Made by a program: the position numbers and the translations under genes | DNA from: an uncultured Prevotellaceae bacterium | Lineage (GTDB): Bacteria > Bacteroidota > Bacteroidia > Bacteroidales > Bacteroidaceae | Assembly (NCBI GenBank): GCA_937877625.1 | Contig: CALFJG010000018.1 | Span: 1-55,751, forward strand | DNA: 55,751 bases | Direction of reading: 5' to 3' | Shown: positions 35,327-42,638 of the stretch, in pieces | How the letters are laid out: every line of letters begins with the position of its first letter | Numbering within the stretch: the stretch's first letter is position 1 | The notes under the pieces: model-generated | What the model saw: only the letters and a program-made list of their open reading frames with translations | What the model was told of the DNA's origin: nothing | Databases searched by the model: none

Positions 35327-35347
35327 CATAGAACCGACGACCGTATT

Positions 35348-36193
35348 ATGAAAAAGATAGCAATACAAGGCATAGAGGGCTCGTTCCACGATATTGCCGC
35401 CCACCGCTATTTTGCGTCCGAACCCATTGAACTCATCTGCTGCGACACGTTTGAGCAAGTCGTAGCCCAGATGAGAGACGACCGCGACGTGATAGGCCTG
35501 ATGGCGATAGAAAACACCATTGCCGGCAGCCTACTTAGCAACTACGAACTGATGCGGGCCAGCGGCGCAAGCATCGTGGGTGAGTACAAGCTCCACATCC
35601 GCCACAGCATTATGTGTCTGCCCCACGATGACTGGGGCGACATCCTTGAGGTAAACTCCCACCCCGTTGCACTGATGCAATGTCGCGGTTTCCTTTCCAA
35701 GCATCCCACGTTCAAGATTGTGGAGCACGCCGACACCGCCGGTGCCGCACGCGACATAGCCCGCGACACCATGAAAGGACACGCCGCTCTCTGCCACGCC
35801 GCTGCCGCCGGACTCTACGGGCTAAAAGTGCTGGAGGACGGCATAGAGGACAATAAGCACAACTTCACACGCTTCCTCGTACTTTCCAGCCCGATGCTCG
35901 CCGACAGCCTGCGCGAGCGAAACAAAGCCAATAAGAGCTCCCTCGTCTTTACACTGCCACACACCAGCGGAAGCCTCTCCCATGTGCTTTCTATCTTCGA
36001 CTTCTACCGCATCAACCTTACTAAGATACAGTCGCTGCCAATCATCGGTAGCGAGTGGGAATATCTTTTCTACGTTGATGTCACCTACGACGACCCCGTA
36101 CGCTACCACCAAAGCATAGAAGCCGTGCGACCGCTCACCAGTGAGCTCAAAGTACTCGGCGAATACCAAGAAGCTGCCACACCGCATTTATAA
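35348..36193 (+). CDS. pheA: Prephenate dehydratase
   Basis: A 281-residue monofunctional enzyme converting prephenate to phenylpyruvate for phenylalanine synthesis. GIEGSFHDIAAHRYF opens the catalytic domain, and NFTRFLVL carries the TRF motif (174-176) needed for catalysis. A C-terminal ACT domain for Phe sensing follows (HTSGSLSHVLSIFDFYRINL). In that domain the usual GAL is GSL and the usual ESRP is QSLP, so feedback behaviour may differ. First structural gene after the attenuator; no chorismate mutase domain here, since that is fused to the DAHP synthase. Confidence 0.94.
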   Translation: MKKIAIQGIEGSFHDIAAHRYFASEPIELICCDTFEQVVAQMRDDRDVIGLMAIENTIAGSLLSNYELMRASGASIVGEYKLHIRHSIMCLPHDDWGDILEVNSHPVALMQCRGFLSKHPTFKIVEHADTAGAARDIARDTMKGHAALCHAAAAGLYGLKVLEDGIEDNKHNFTRFLVLSSPMLADSLRERNKANKSSLVFTLPHTSGSLSHVLSIFDFYRINLTKIQSLPIIGSEWEYLFYVDVTYDDPVRYHQSIEAVRPLTSELKVLGEYQEAATPHL

Positions 36194-36218
36194 CATACCT
36201 ACACGCTCCTCATCTTTT

Positions 36219-37379
36219 ATGACCCTTCAGCCCGCTCAACGTCTGGCCTCCGTCAGCGAATACTACTTCAGCCGCAAAGGAAAAGAGATTGCCGCCCTGC
36301 AAGCCGCCGGACACAACATCATCTCCTTAGCCATCGGTAGCCCCGATATGCCGCCATCGCCCGAAACAATAGACACCCTGCAGCGCGAGGCGCAGAAACC
36401 CGAGGCACACGGATACCAACCCACACGCGGCATCGTGGAATTGCGCCAAGCCATGGCTGCTTTCTACGAGCGCAACTACCAAGTGAGCCTCAACCCCGAA
36501 ACCGAAGTGCAACCACTTATCGGCTCTAAGGAAGGTATCCTCCACATCACGCTGGCACTGGTCAACCCGGGCGATGAGGTACTTGTACCCGACCCTGGCT
36601 ATCCCACCTATACCTCCCTCTCTACGCTTCTCGGAGCCTGCGTGGTGAAATACAACCTCACGGAAAACAACGATTGGCAACCCGACTTCGGAGAGCTGGA
36701 ACGTCTGGTAAGTCCTCGTACACGTATTATATGGAGTAACTACCCACACATGCCAACAGGCGCAAGGGCTCAGCGCGAAACGTATGAACGGCTCGTGGAC
36801 TTCGCACAACGGCACAACCTCGTGGTGGTGAACGACAACCCATATAGTTTTATCCTCAGCCACGAACATTTAAGCATCCTCCAAGTACCCGGCGCAAGAG
36901 ATTGCTGCATAGAACTCAACTCTATGAGCAAGAGCCACAATATGCCCGGCTGGCGCGTAGGTATGCTGATGGCGAATGCCACGTTGCTTTCGTGGATACT
37001 CAAAGTAAAGAGCAATATCGACAGCGGCACGTTTCGCCCGTTACAACTCGCGGCAGCACAAGCCCTGAACAATGCGCCCGAGTGGCACGAGGAGGCAAAC
37101 ATCGCTACTTACTCCCGCCGACGGGCTATTGCCGAGAAGATAATGGACGCACTGCGTTGCACCTACGACCGCCGAAGCGTTGGAATGTTCCTCTGGGGAC
37201 GTATCCCCGACGACATCGCCGAGGCAGAAACCCTTACCGAACGCGTACTCCATAAGGCCGAGGTGTTTATCACACCCGGATTTATCTTTGGCGAAAACGG
37301 ACGGCGCTATGTGCGTATATCCCTCTGCGCTAAAGAGGAACAAATGCAAGAAGCGTTACAAAGAATACAGAAACTATAG
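36219..37379 (+). CDS. Class I/II aminotransferase (probable aromatic aminotransferase)
   Basis: A 386-residue PLP enzyme. ASVSEYYFSRKGKEIAAL and ISLAIGSPDMPPSPETI open the fold; the PLP lysine is K238 in NSMSKSHNMPGWRVG, the pyridine-binding Asp is in VVNDNPYS (D206), and the usual NYPNNPTG reads NYPHMPTG. Its place between pheA and the DAHP synthase/tyrA genes indicates transamination of phenylpyruvate and 4-hydroxyphenylpyruvate, though it resembles LL-diaminopimelate and aspartate aminotransferases too. The ATG at 36219 is preferred; an upstream in-frame start would overlap pheA. Its stop codon lies in the end of a TIR element. Confidence 0.88.
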   Translation: MTLQPAQRLASVSEYYFSRKGKEIAALQAAGHNIISLAIGSPDMPPSPETIDTLQREAQKPEAHGYQPTRGIVELRQAMAAFYERNYQVSLNPETEVQPLIGSKEGILHITLALVNPGDEVLVPDPGYPTYTSLSTLLGACVVKYNLTENNDWQPDFGELERLVSPRTRIIWSNYPHMPTGARAQRETYERLVDFAQRHNLVVVNDNPYSFILSHEHLSILQVPGARDCCIELNSMSKSHNMPGWRVGMLMANATLLSWILKVKSNIDSGTFRPLQLAAAQALNNAPEWHEEANIATYSRRRAIAEKIMDALRCTYDRRSVGMFLWGRIPDDIAEAETLTERVLHKAEVFITPGFIFGENGRRYVRISLCAKEEQMQEALQRIQKL

Positions 37380-37570
37380 GTGGGTTCGATTAATTCGCTT
37401 TGTCAGATTTCTGAGCTATTGTTGCTTTCAGACGGTCAGTTGAAGAGAGCGTGTAGCGGGCTACACGACCGATGAAACTACAGAAGGAAGCAAAAAGAGC
37501 CATAAAGAGGACAAAAGGTTAAAGCCCCATCTATGTAAAACTTAACCGTGGAACTTAATAGAACCCACCT
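37378..37570 (+). mobile_element. Short element with terminal inverted repeats (MITE-like)
   Basis: AGGTGGGTTCGATTAATTC (37378-37396) and GAACTTAATAGAACCCACCT (37551-37570) are imperfect inverted repeats marking a segment of 193 bases. It has no ORF of note and contains a perfect small hairpin, CGTGTAG-CGGG-CTACACG (37450-37467). A related end is found at 21025-21085 on the other strand. It sits inside the aromatic operon, and its left end includes the last bases of the aminotransferase stop codon. No target-site duplication is clear and no transposase is in the window. Confidence 0.6.
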
Positions 37571-37588
37571 AAAAAACACTTTTTTCCT

Positions 37589-38659
37589 ATGGAACTCAAT
37601 CTCTCCCCCCTAAATCTGCCCGGCATCAGCACAACGCGCCCCATCGTCATTGCCGGCCCGTGCTCCGCCGAAACAGAAGAACAAGTTCTCTCCACCGCCC
37701 TGCAACTGGCAAAAGCAGGCATCAAGATATTCCGCGCCGGCATTTGGAAGCCACGCACCAAGCCCGGAGGCTTTGAGGGCGTAGGCGAGACAGGATTGCC
37801 CTGGCTCAAACACGTGAAAGACGAAATCGGTATGCTCACCGCCACCGAGGTGGCCACACACGCCCACGTGGAAGCCGCTCTGAAATACGACATAGACATC
37901 CTGTGGATTGGCGCACGCACCGCCGCCAACCCTTTCGCTATGCAGGAGATTGCCGACACGCTCAAGGGAGTGGACATACCCGTGCTGGTGAAAAACCCCG
38001 TCAATCCCGACCTTGAACTGTGGATAGGCGCACTGGAGCGTATCGCCGGGGCAGGCATCACACGCTTGGGCGTTATCCACCGCGGCTTCTCCACCTATGA
38101 AAAGAAACTATACCGCAACCTACCGATGTGGCACATCCCCATAGAACTCCACCGCCGCCTACCCGGACTGCCTATCTTTGGCGACCCAAGCCACATAGGC
38201 GGACGGCGCGACCTCATCGCACCCCTTTGCCAACAAGCCATGGACTTAGGCTTCGACGGACTAATAGTGGAGAGCCATTGCAACCCCGACTGCGCGTGGA
38301 GCGATGCCAAACAACAAGTGACACCCGACGTGCTGGAGTTTATACTCGACAAACTCGTGATACGCGACACCACGTTCTCCACCGAGAGCATTCAGAACCT
38401 GCGCCACCAAATAGACGAGCTCGACAACGACATCATTGAGCAACTCGCAAAGCGTATGCGCATTAGCCGGGAAATTGCTACGTATAAGAAAGAACACAAC
38501 ATGACCGTGGTGCAGAGCGCACGTTATAACGAAGTGATTGACAAACGCGGCGCACAAGGCGTACTCTGCGGTATGGGAGCCGACTTTATGCGTACCGTCT
38601 TTGAGGCTATACACGAAGAGAGCGTGCGCCAGCAACTCGAAATCATAAATAAGAACTAA
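37589..38659 (+). CDS. Bifunctional DAHP synthase / chorismate mutase
   Basis: A 356-residue fusion. Residues about 15-265 are a type I-beta DAHP synthase (KDO8P-synthase-like), with IAGPCSAET (21-29), FRAGIWKPRTKPGGFEGVG and FGDPSHIGGRRD, condensing PEP and erythrose-4-phosphate at the start of the shikimate pathway. Residues about 268-350 are an AroQ-type chorismate mutase (LRHQIDELDNDIIEQLAKRM, EIATYKKEHN) converting chorismate to prephenate. The fusion is usual in Bacteroidetes and lets the mutase domain regulate the synthase. Products feed the neighbouring pheA and tyrA enzymes. Confidence 0.93.
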   Translation: MELNLSPLNLPGISTTRPIVIAGPCSAETEEQVLSTALQLAKAGIKIFRAGIWKPRTKPGGFEGVGETGLPWLKHVKDEIGMLTATEVATHAHVEAALKYDIDILWIGARTAANPFAMQEIADTLKGVDIPVLVKNPVNPDLELWIGALERIAGAGITRLGVIHRGFSTYEKKLYRNLPMWHIPIELHRRLPGLPIFGDPSHIGGRRDLIAPLCQQAMDLGFDGLIVESHCNPDCAWSDAKQQVTPDVLEFILDKLVIRDTTFSTESIQNLRHQIDELDNDIIEQLAKRMRISREIATYKKEHNMTVVQSARYNEVIDKRGAQGVLCGMGADFMRTVFEAIHEESVRQQLEIINKN

Positions 38660-38680
38660 CCCCGCCACCGTATTACTACA

Positions 38681-39454
38681 ATGCGTATCCTTATACTCGG
38701 AGCAGGGAAAATGGGTTCTTTCTTTACCGACCTGCTTAGCTTCGACCACGAAATGGCGGTTTACGACACTAATCCGAAGCGTCTCCGCTTTGTGTACAAC
38801 ACACAGCGTTATACATCGCTCGCTGAGATTAAGCCCTTCAAACCCGAGCTATGTATCAACTGCGTCACGCTGAAACACACCATCGAAGTGTTTGAGCAAA
38901 CCCTGCCATACCTCCCCGCCGACTGTATTATTAGCGACATTGCCTCGGTGAAGACCGGGCTACACGCTTTCTACGAAACGTGCGGGCGACGCTACGTCTC
39001 CTCACACCCGATGTTTGGCCCCACGTTTGCCAACCTCGGCCAACTCTCGCAGGAAAACGCCATCATCATCAGCGAGGGCGACTATATGGGGCGCATCTTC
39101 TTCCGCGACCTCTACCAACGCCTCGGGCTGCATATCTGCGAATACACCTTCGATGAACACGACGAAACCGTGGCCTACTCCCTTGGCATTCCCTTTGTGA
39201 GTACGTTTGTGTTTAGTGCCGTGATGAAACACCAAGATGCCCCCGGCACCACCTTTAAGCGCCACATGCAAATAGCACGCGGCGTACTCGGCGAGGACGA
39301 CACGCTGCTGCGCGAGATACTCTTCAACCCACGCACCACAGGCCAAGTGAGCAAAATTCGCGACGAACTAAAAGAACTCATTGAGATTATCAACGCCAAG
39401 GACGAAAAAGCATTCAACAACTATCTCAACAAAATCCGCGCACACATCAAGTAA
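38681..39454 (+). CDS. tyrA: Prephenate dehydrogenase
   Basis: A 257-residue NAD(P)-dependent enzyme that oxidatively decarboxylates prephenate to 4-hydroxyphenylpyruvate for tyrosine synthesis. The nucleotide-binding motif GAGKMG is at residues 7-12; SDIASVKTG and SSHPMFGPTFANL carry the conserved catalytic histidine region. HDETVAYSLGIPFVSTF follows in the helical domain. No ACT domain, which places regulation at transcription or on other enzymes. 21 bases after the DAHP synthase gene and last of the aromatic operon. Confidence 0.93.
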   Translation: MRILILGAGKMGSFFTDLLSFDHEMAVYDTNPKRLRFVYNTQRYTSLAEIKPFKPELCINCVTLKHTIEVFEQTLPYLPADCIISDIASVKTGLHAFYETCGRRYVSSHPMFGPTFANLGQLSQENAIIISEGDYMGRIFFRDLYQRLGLHICEYTFDEHDETVAYSLGIPFVSTFVFSAVMKHQDAPGTTFKRHMQIARGVLGEDDTLLREILFNPRTTGQVSKIRDELKELIEIINAKDEKAFNNYLNKIRAHIK

Positions 39455-39554
39455 GCCACTGCCGCAAACAAAAGCGCACGAAAGGTACTCCCGGAAGGCT
39501 ACGCCGCGTGTGCTACAACGACGGCACTGATAGGCTTACACTATTTCCGAAACT

Positions 39555-39722
39555 GGGAGGATTTTTATTGAGGTGGGGAGGAATTTTTTCCTTCCTCGGA
39601 GGAATTTTATAAAGTGTGACTATATTTTTACAAATAAAGCCTATACGTGCAAAAACATAGACTTAGTTTGTAAAAATATAGTCACAATTTGAATTCTTTG
39701 TCCGATTAAGGAAAAAATTGGT
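39555..39722. repeat. 21-bp periodic array 2 (about 8 units)
   Basis: Units start at 39555, 39576, 39597, 39618, 39639, 39660, 39681 and 39702. The first three begin (G/C)GGAGGA followed by an AT run; the next three begin GACTATA, GCCTATA and GACTTAG followed by AT-rich DNA; the last contains GTCCGATT, which also occurs in array 1. Total length is 168 bases, the same as array 1. The frame that corresponds to the open frame of array 1 is broken by stops, so a coding explanation is unlikely. The last two units are less certain. Confidence 0.6.
39615..39686. repeat. Perfect 20-bp inverted repeat, 32-base spacer
   Basis: TGTGACTATATTTTTACAAA (39615-39634) is exactly complementary to 39667-39686. 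It lies inside array 2, spanning about three of its units. It could fold as a hairpin or be a binding or recombination site. No invertase gene is in the window. Confidence 0.8.
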
Positions 39723-40032
39723 CGCGCACGTGCGAAAAGCGGAGCGTAAGCGGAAAGAATATGCTTGCTCGGTAACGATTTTTTGTGCGACGGCGAGGGG
39801 AAAGCAACAAATGTTTGGCGTGTGGCGTTCGGTTTCAGAAAGCCTGCGGCACGGAACGATAGCTGTGCGCTAACAAGTGGACTTTATGAGGCCTACTATT
39901 GGAAACCGCAAACAGATGTGGATGTTCATAGGGGGTACGGGATGATTACATAATGTTTTGAAACTTTTAGCCGACAGCAATATAAAATTTTGTAAACCTT
40001 GGGCAAAAGCCCCACGCCCTTACTTTTTTTCT

Positions 40033-40040
40033 TATCTTTG
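40033..40040 (+). promoter_or_regulatory. -7 promoter element for the secreted protein/kinase operon
   Basis: TATCTTTG matches TAnnTTTG, 31 bases before the ATG at 40072. A TTTG at the right distance upstream is lacking. Confidence 0.5.
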
Positions 40041-40071
40041 CCCCGATTTTTCAACAGTAGCGACCGTTCTT

Positions 40072-40503
40072 ATGAAAACACCGTTTCGAGCCTTTTTGCT
40101 TTCCCTTTTCTTATTACTTCCCGTAGGTTTATTTGCCCAGCAAGCCAAGCTGTCTGAAGTATATATGTTCGGTGTCGGCATCAACTTCACCGACAGCACG
40201 GCATATCTCTCCGCCGTGCAACGCATTGAGGCAGTACCCTTAGACGCTTCAAAGAAATTCCTATTAAACCGCTACGCCTATAGCGAACAACTCTATCGGT
40301 ATCTCTATACACAGGCCGAGAAACGGAACGAAACGTGTCTGGTGTTCTACGCCCGGAGCCGCCGCAGAGCCGAGAAGGACTATCTGCGCCTCCGTCGCCG
40401 CTTGCACAAAGAGCGCGGACAGCACAATGTGGTGGAAATACCCGGCGATGCATTCCACTTCACCGCCGTACCCTATGTGAACCGTATGGCCGCACAGCAA
40501 TAA
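40072..40503 (+). CDS. Small secreted protein of unknown function
   Basis: A 143-residue protein with a signal peptide (MKTPFRAFLLSLFLLLPVGLFAQQ). The mature 120 residues show a beta strand-like KLSEVYMFGVGINFTDSTAYLS, then a Tyr/Arg-rich middle (ETCLVFYARSRRRAEKDYLRLRRRLHKE) and no lipobox. I do not recognise the family. It precedes the HprK-like kinase by 20 bases and shares its promoter, so it could be part of the same system; its periplasmic location makes it an unlikely direct substrate of a cytosolic kinase. The start is chosen at the signal peptide rather than 38 codons upstream. Confidence 0.7.
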   Translation: MKTPFRAFLLSLFLLLPVGLFAQQAKLSEVYMFGVGINFTDSTAYLSAVQRIEAVPLDASKKFLLNRYAYSEQLYRYLYTQAEKRNETCLVFYARSRRRAEKDYLRLRRRLHKERGQHNVVEIPGDAFHFTAVPYVNRMAAQQ

Positions 40504-40523
40504 CAGAAAGAGAACGAGAGGAA

Positions 40524-41420
40524 ATGGAACAAAACAACGCACAGACACTTAGTTTCCGAGTAGCAGACATCGTCTTCACCCTTGAATACCACGACAGCGA
40601 CAATCCACGGCATCTGCTTCCCTCCTATCAGAAATTCTATCTGCCCGACTACGCCGGGCACAGCGATATGACGGTATGCGTGTGTCCCGACCTTGTTTCC
40701 AACGAAAGCGAGGGAGAAGAGATGGGGCAGTTCGACACGGGCGGTGTCACCCACGGAGTGTTTCGCCTACCCAACGGCGGCTACAAATTCCAACTACGTG
40801 CCGTTGACGGCGAGATAGCCGCCGCGGTGCGTACCAATGCCGACTTCACACACATCGATGCCACGCTCTCTACCACAGCAAAGAACCGCGCCTACGGCCT
40901 CAACAACGTACTGATGATTTGCTTCGCCTATTGTGCCGCGTTCCACCGCACCGTGCTGATGCACGCCAGTGTCGTGGCGCGCGAAGGTAAGGCATACCTC
41001 TTTCTTGGAAAGAGCGGCACGGGGAAGAGCACGCACACCCAGCTCTGGATACGACACCTACGCGGCAGCCGTCTGCTCAACGACGACAACCCCGCAGTGC
41101 GTGTGGCCGACGGACAGGTAAACGTATATGGCACGCCGTGGAGCGGCAAGACACCGTGCTACAACAACGAGAGCCTACCCGCAGGAGCCTTTGTGCGCTT
41201 GGAGCAGTGGAAAGAAAACATCATTGAGCGCGAAACGGTAATCAACGCTTTTGCCGCCATACTCTCCTCGTGTAGCACAATGATGTGGGACAAAACCACC
41301 TACACCCTCATTTGCGACACGTGTAGTGCCATTGTTGGTGCCACGCCCGCCTACCACCTACGCAACCTCCCCAACGAAGCCGCCGCCCAGCTGGCCTACG
41401 AAACAATAAGCAAGCCATGA
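40524..41420 (+). CDS. HPr kinase-like / PEP carboxykinase-fold ATPase
   Basis: A 298-residue protein. The C-terminal half has the HprK fold: MHASVVAREGKAYLFLGKSGTGKSTH with the P-loop at 162-170, LLNDDNPAVR (metal-binding Asp pair) and VYGTPWSGKTPC. The N-terminal 130 residues resemble the beta-rich front domain seen in HprK-like proteins of peptide-modification cassettes (for example ScmC-type and lasso-peptide kinases). Likely role: ATP-dependent phosphorylation of a peptide or protein, inferred. The stop overlaps the next ATG by four bases (ATGA). Confidence 0.8.
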   Translation: MEQNNAQTLSFRVADIVFTLEYHDSDNPRHLLPSYQKFYLPDYAGHSDMTVCVCPDLVSNESEGEEMGQFDTGGVTHGVFRLPNGGYKFQLRAVDGEIAAAVRTNADFTHIDATLSTTAKNRAYGLNNVLMICFAYCAAFHRTVLMHASVVAREGKAYLFLGKSGTGKSTHTQLWIRHLRGSRLLNDDNPAVRVADGQVNVYGTPWSGKTPCYNNESLPAGAFVRLEQWKENIIERETVINAFAAILSSCSTMMWDKTTYTLICDTCSAIVGATPAYHLRNLPNEAAAQLAYETISKP

Positions 41421-41926
41421 AAGTACTCAGCCTGCCCAACGAAGAGTTTGTGCCAAAGGTACGTGCCTTTCTTGACGAGGGGCAGCCTTTTGTCACCTTT
41501 CGCGTGCGCGGCAATAGTATGCGCCCGTTCTTAGAAGACGAGCGCGACTGCGTAGCCCTTGTGCTTCCTGGCGAGATACGAGTGGGCGACGTGGTGCTGG
41601 CCGAGGTAAAGCCGAGCCACTACGTACTGCACCGCGTAATTATTCGCGACGAGGACGACCTGGTACTCAAAGGCGATGGCAACTCCAAAGGAATAGAGAC
41701 CTGCCGCACCACCGATGTAGTGGCACGAGCCGTCGGCTTCTACCGCAAAGGCCGCCGGAGAGCCGACCTCGTCACAGGCTGGAAGTGGCGCACATACTCT
41801 TGGCTGTGGATGCGCGCCAACCCCGTGCGGCGCTACTTGCTCGCCGCCTATCGCAGGATATGGCTCAAAATCTTCCCTGCAAAAATCAGAGAAATAGCAA
41901 CTGACAAGATACCCCCAAACCTATGA
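41417..41926 (+). CDS. S24/S26-type peptidase with Ser-His motif (Sec11/SipW-like)
   Basis: A 169-residue protein. RVRGNSMRPFL places the candidate nucleophile at S34; IRVGDVVLAE follows; YVLHRVI places a His at residue 72, in the position where bacterial leader peptidases have Lys but Sec11/SipW-type enzymes have His. The usual N-terminal membrane anchor is missing; a tryptophan/aromatic-rich segment near 123-150 might associate with membrane. Start and stop overlap both neighbours by four bases, so it is coupled to the kinase and the PqqD-like gene. It may process a peptide; S24 repressor-type function is unlikely without a DNA-binding domain. Confidence 0.78.
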   Translation: MKVLSLPNEEFVPKVRAFLDEGQPFVTFRVRGNSMRPFLEDERDCVALVLPGEIRVGDVVLAEVKPSHYVLHRVIIRDEDDLVLKGDGNSKGIETCRTTDVVARAVGFYRKGRRRADLVTGWKWRTYSWLWMRANPVRRYLLAAYRRIWLKIFPAKIREIATDKIPPNL

Positions 41927-42195
41927 AGAAGAAACCTGGATTTGAACTCCGCGATGTCTGTGGCGAGAAGCTCATTATCGCACAAGGCATACAAAACTTA
42001 GATTTCAGCAAGATGATAAACCTCAACGAAACGGCTGCCTACATCTGGGAGCAGTTGCCCGACGACGAACCTTTCACCGCCGCCGACGCTGCAAAAGCCT
42101 TAATGGAGGAATACGATGTTTCGGAGGACGTAGCACTGCGCGACGCTCAAGCACTGCTCGACCAGCTCCGCGACGAAGGACTCGTAGAAGACTAA
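41923..42195 (+). CDS. PqqD-like protein (possible peptide recognition element)
   Basis: A 90-residue protein with the PqqD layout: a short beta region (GFELRDVCGEKLIIAQG), then LNETAAYIWEQL, the hallmark segment, and helices ending in LLDQLRDEGLVED. In PQQ, lasso and many other RiPP pathways such domains bind the leader part of the precursor peptide. Here no radical SAM or cyclase partner is adjacent, but the kinase and peptidase genes directly upstream are coupled to it by ATGA overlaps. No precursor peptide was recognised nearby. Confidence 0.85.
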   Translation: MKKKPGFELRDVCGEKLIIAQGIQNLDFSKMINLNETAAYIWEQLPDDEPFTAADAAKALMEEYDVSEDVALRDAQALLDQLRDEGLVED

Positions 42196-42237
42196 TCCTA
42201 AGAAAGAATACAACTAATTAAAAACTCAAAACAACCT

Positions 42238-42618
42238 ATGGAAATCACTGGAAAGATTATCGCTGTGCTTGAGGCAAAAAGCGGCATCTCAAACCGTACA
42301 GGCAATCCCTGGATGAGCCAAGAATATGTCATTGAGACGCACGAGCAGTATCCGCGTCGTTGCTGCTTCCGCATCTTTGGCGAAGACAAAATTAAGAACA
42401 TGAACATTCAGATTGGCGAGGAGCTGACTGTTTCGTTCGACATAGATGCTCATCAGTACCAAGACCGCTGGTTCAACGAAATTAGTTGCTGGAAAGTAGA
42501 CCGCGTACAGCCCGGTGCACCGGCCGCTGCTGCACCAGCCGCCCCCGTGGCTCCGCAGAGCCCCATCCCCGCTCCCGCAACGCCTGCGGCAACCGAAGAG
42601 GACGACCTGCCTTTCTAA
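42238..42618 (+). CDS. DUF3127 OB-fold protein with SSB-like tail
   Basis: A 126-residue protein. The first 85 residues match DUF3127 (MEITGKIIAVLEAKSGISNRT...YPRRCCFRIFGEDKI...WFNEISCWKV), a small OB-fold family of Bacteroidetes. A Pro/Ala linker leads to EEDDLPF, the same kind of acidic, phenylalanine-ended tip that single-strand-binding proteins use to recruit partners. A nucleic-acid-binding role is therefore likely. It lies 42 bases after the PqqD-like gene; whether it belongs with that system or is an unrelated neighbour is open. Confidence 0.82.
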   Translation: MEITGKIIAVLEAKSGISNRTGNPWMSQEYVIETHEQYPRRCCFRIFGEDKIKNMNIQIGEELTVSFDIDAHQYQDRWFNEISCWKVDRVQPGAPAAAAPAAPVAPQSPIPAPATPAATEEDDLPF

Positions 42619-42638
42619 TCAATCCCTGCTATGAGATA

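Larger units (their letters stand above)
35014..35347. other. Leader region of the aromatic amino-acid operon
   Basis: This gap contains a promoter (35124-35154), a 24-residue leader peptide ORF (35187-35261), an antiterminator and an intrinsic terminator (35287-35326) just before pheA. Bases 35014-35120 hold a weak CTTTTTC/GGAAAAAG hairpin and nothing else recognised. Confidence 0.7.
39455..40071. other. Gene-free interval with 21-bp array 2
   Basis: This 617-base gap contains the second 21-base periodic array, a perfect inverted repeat within it, and a -7 box before the next gene. A 62-codon open frame at 39765-39953 has no convincing start or coding character. Otherwise nothing recognised. 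Confidence 0.5.

Noticed and set aside
37380..37400. GGTTCGATTAATTCGC, tRNA T-arm-like sequence
   Set aside because: No acceptor or anticodon arm can be drawn around it; it is the end of the TIR element.
39765..39953. 62-codon frame in the gap before the secreted protein
   Set aside because: No ATG start, no recognisable features, and composition like the surrounding non-coding DNA.
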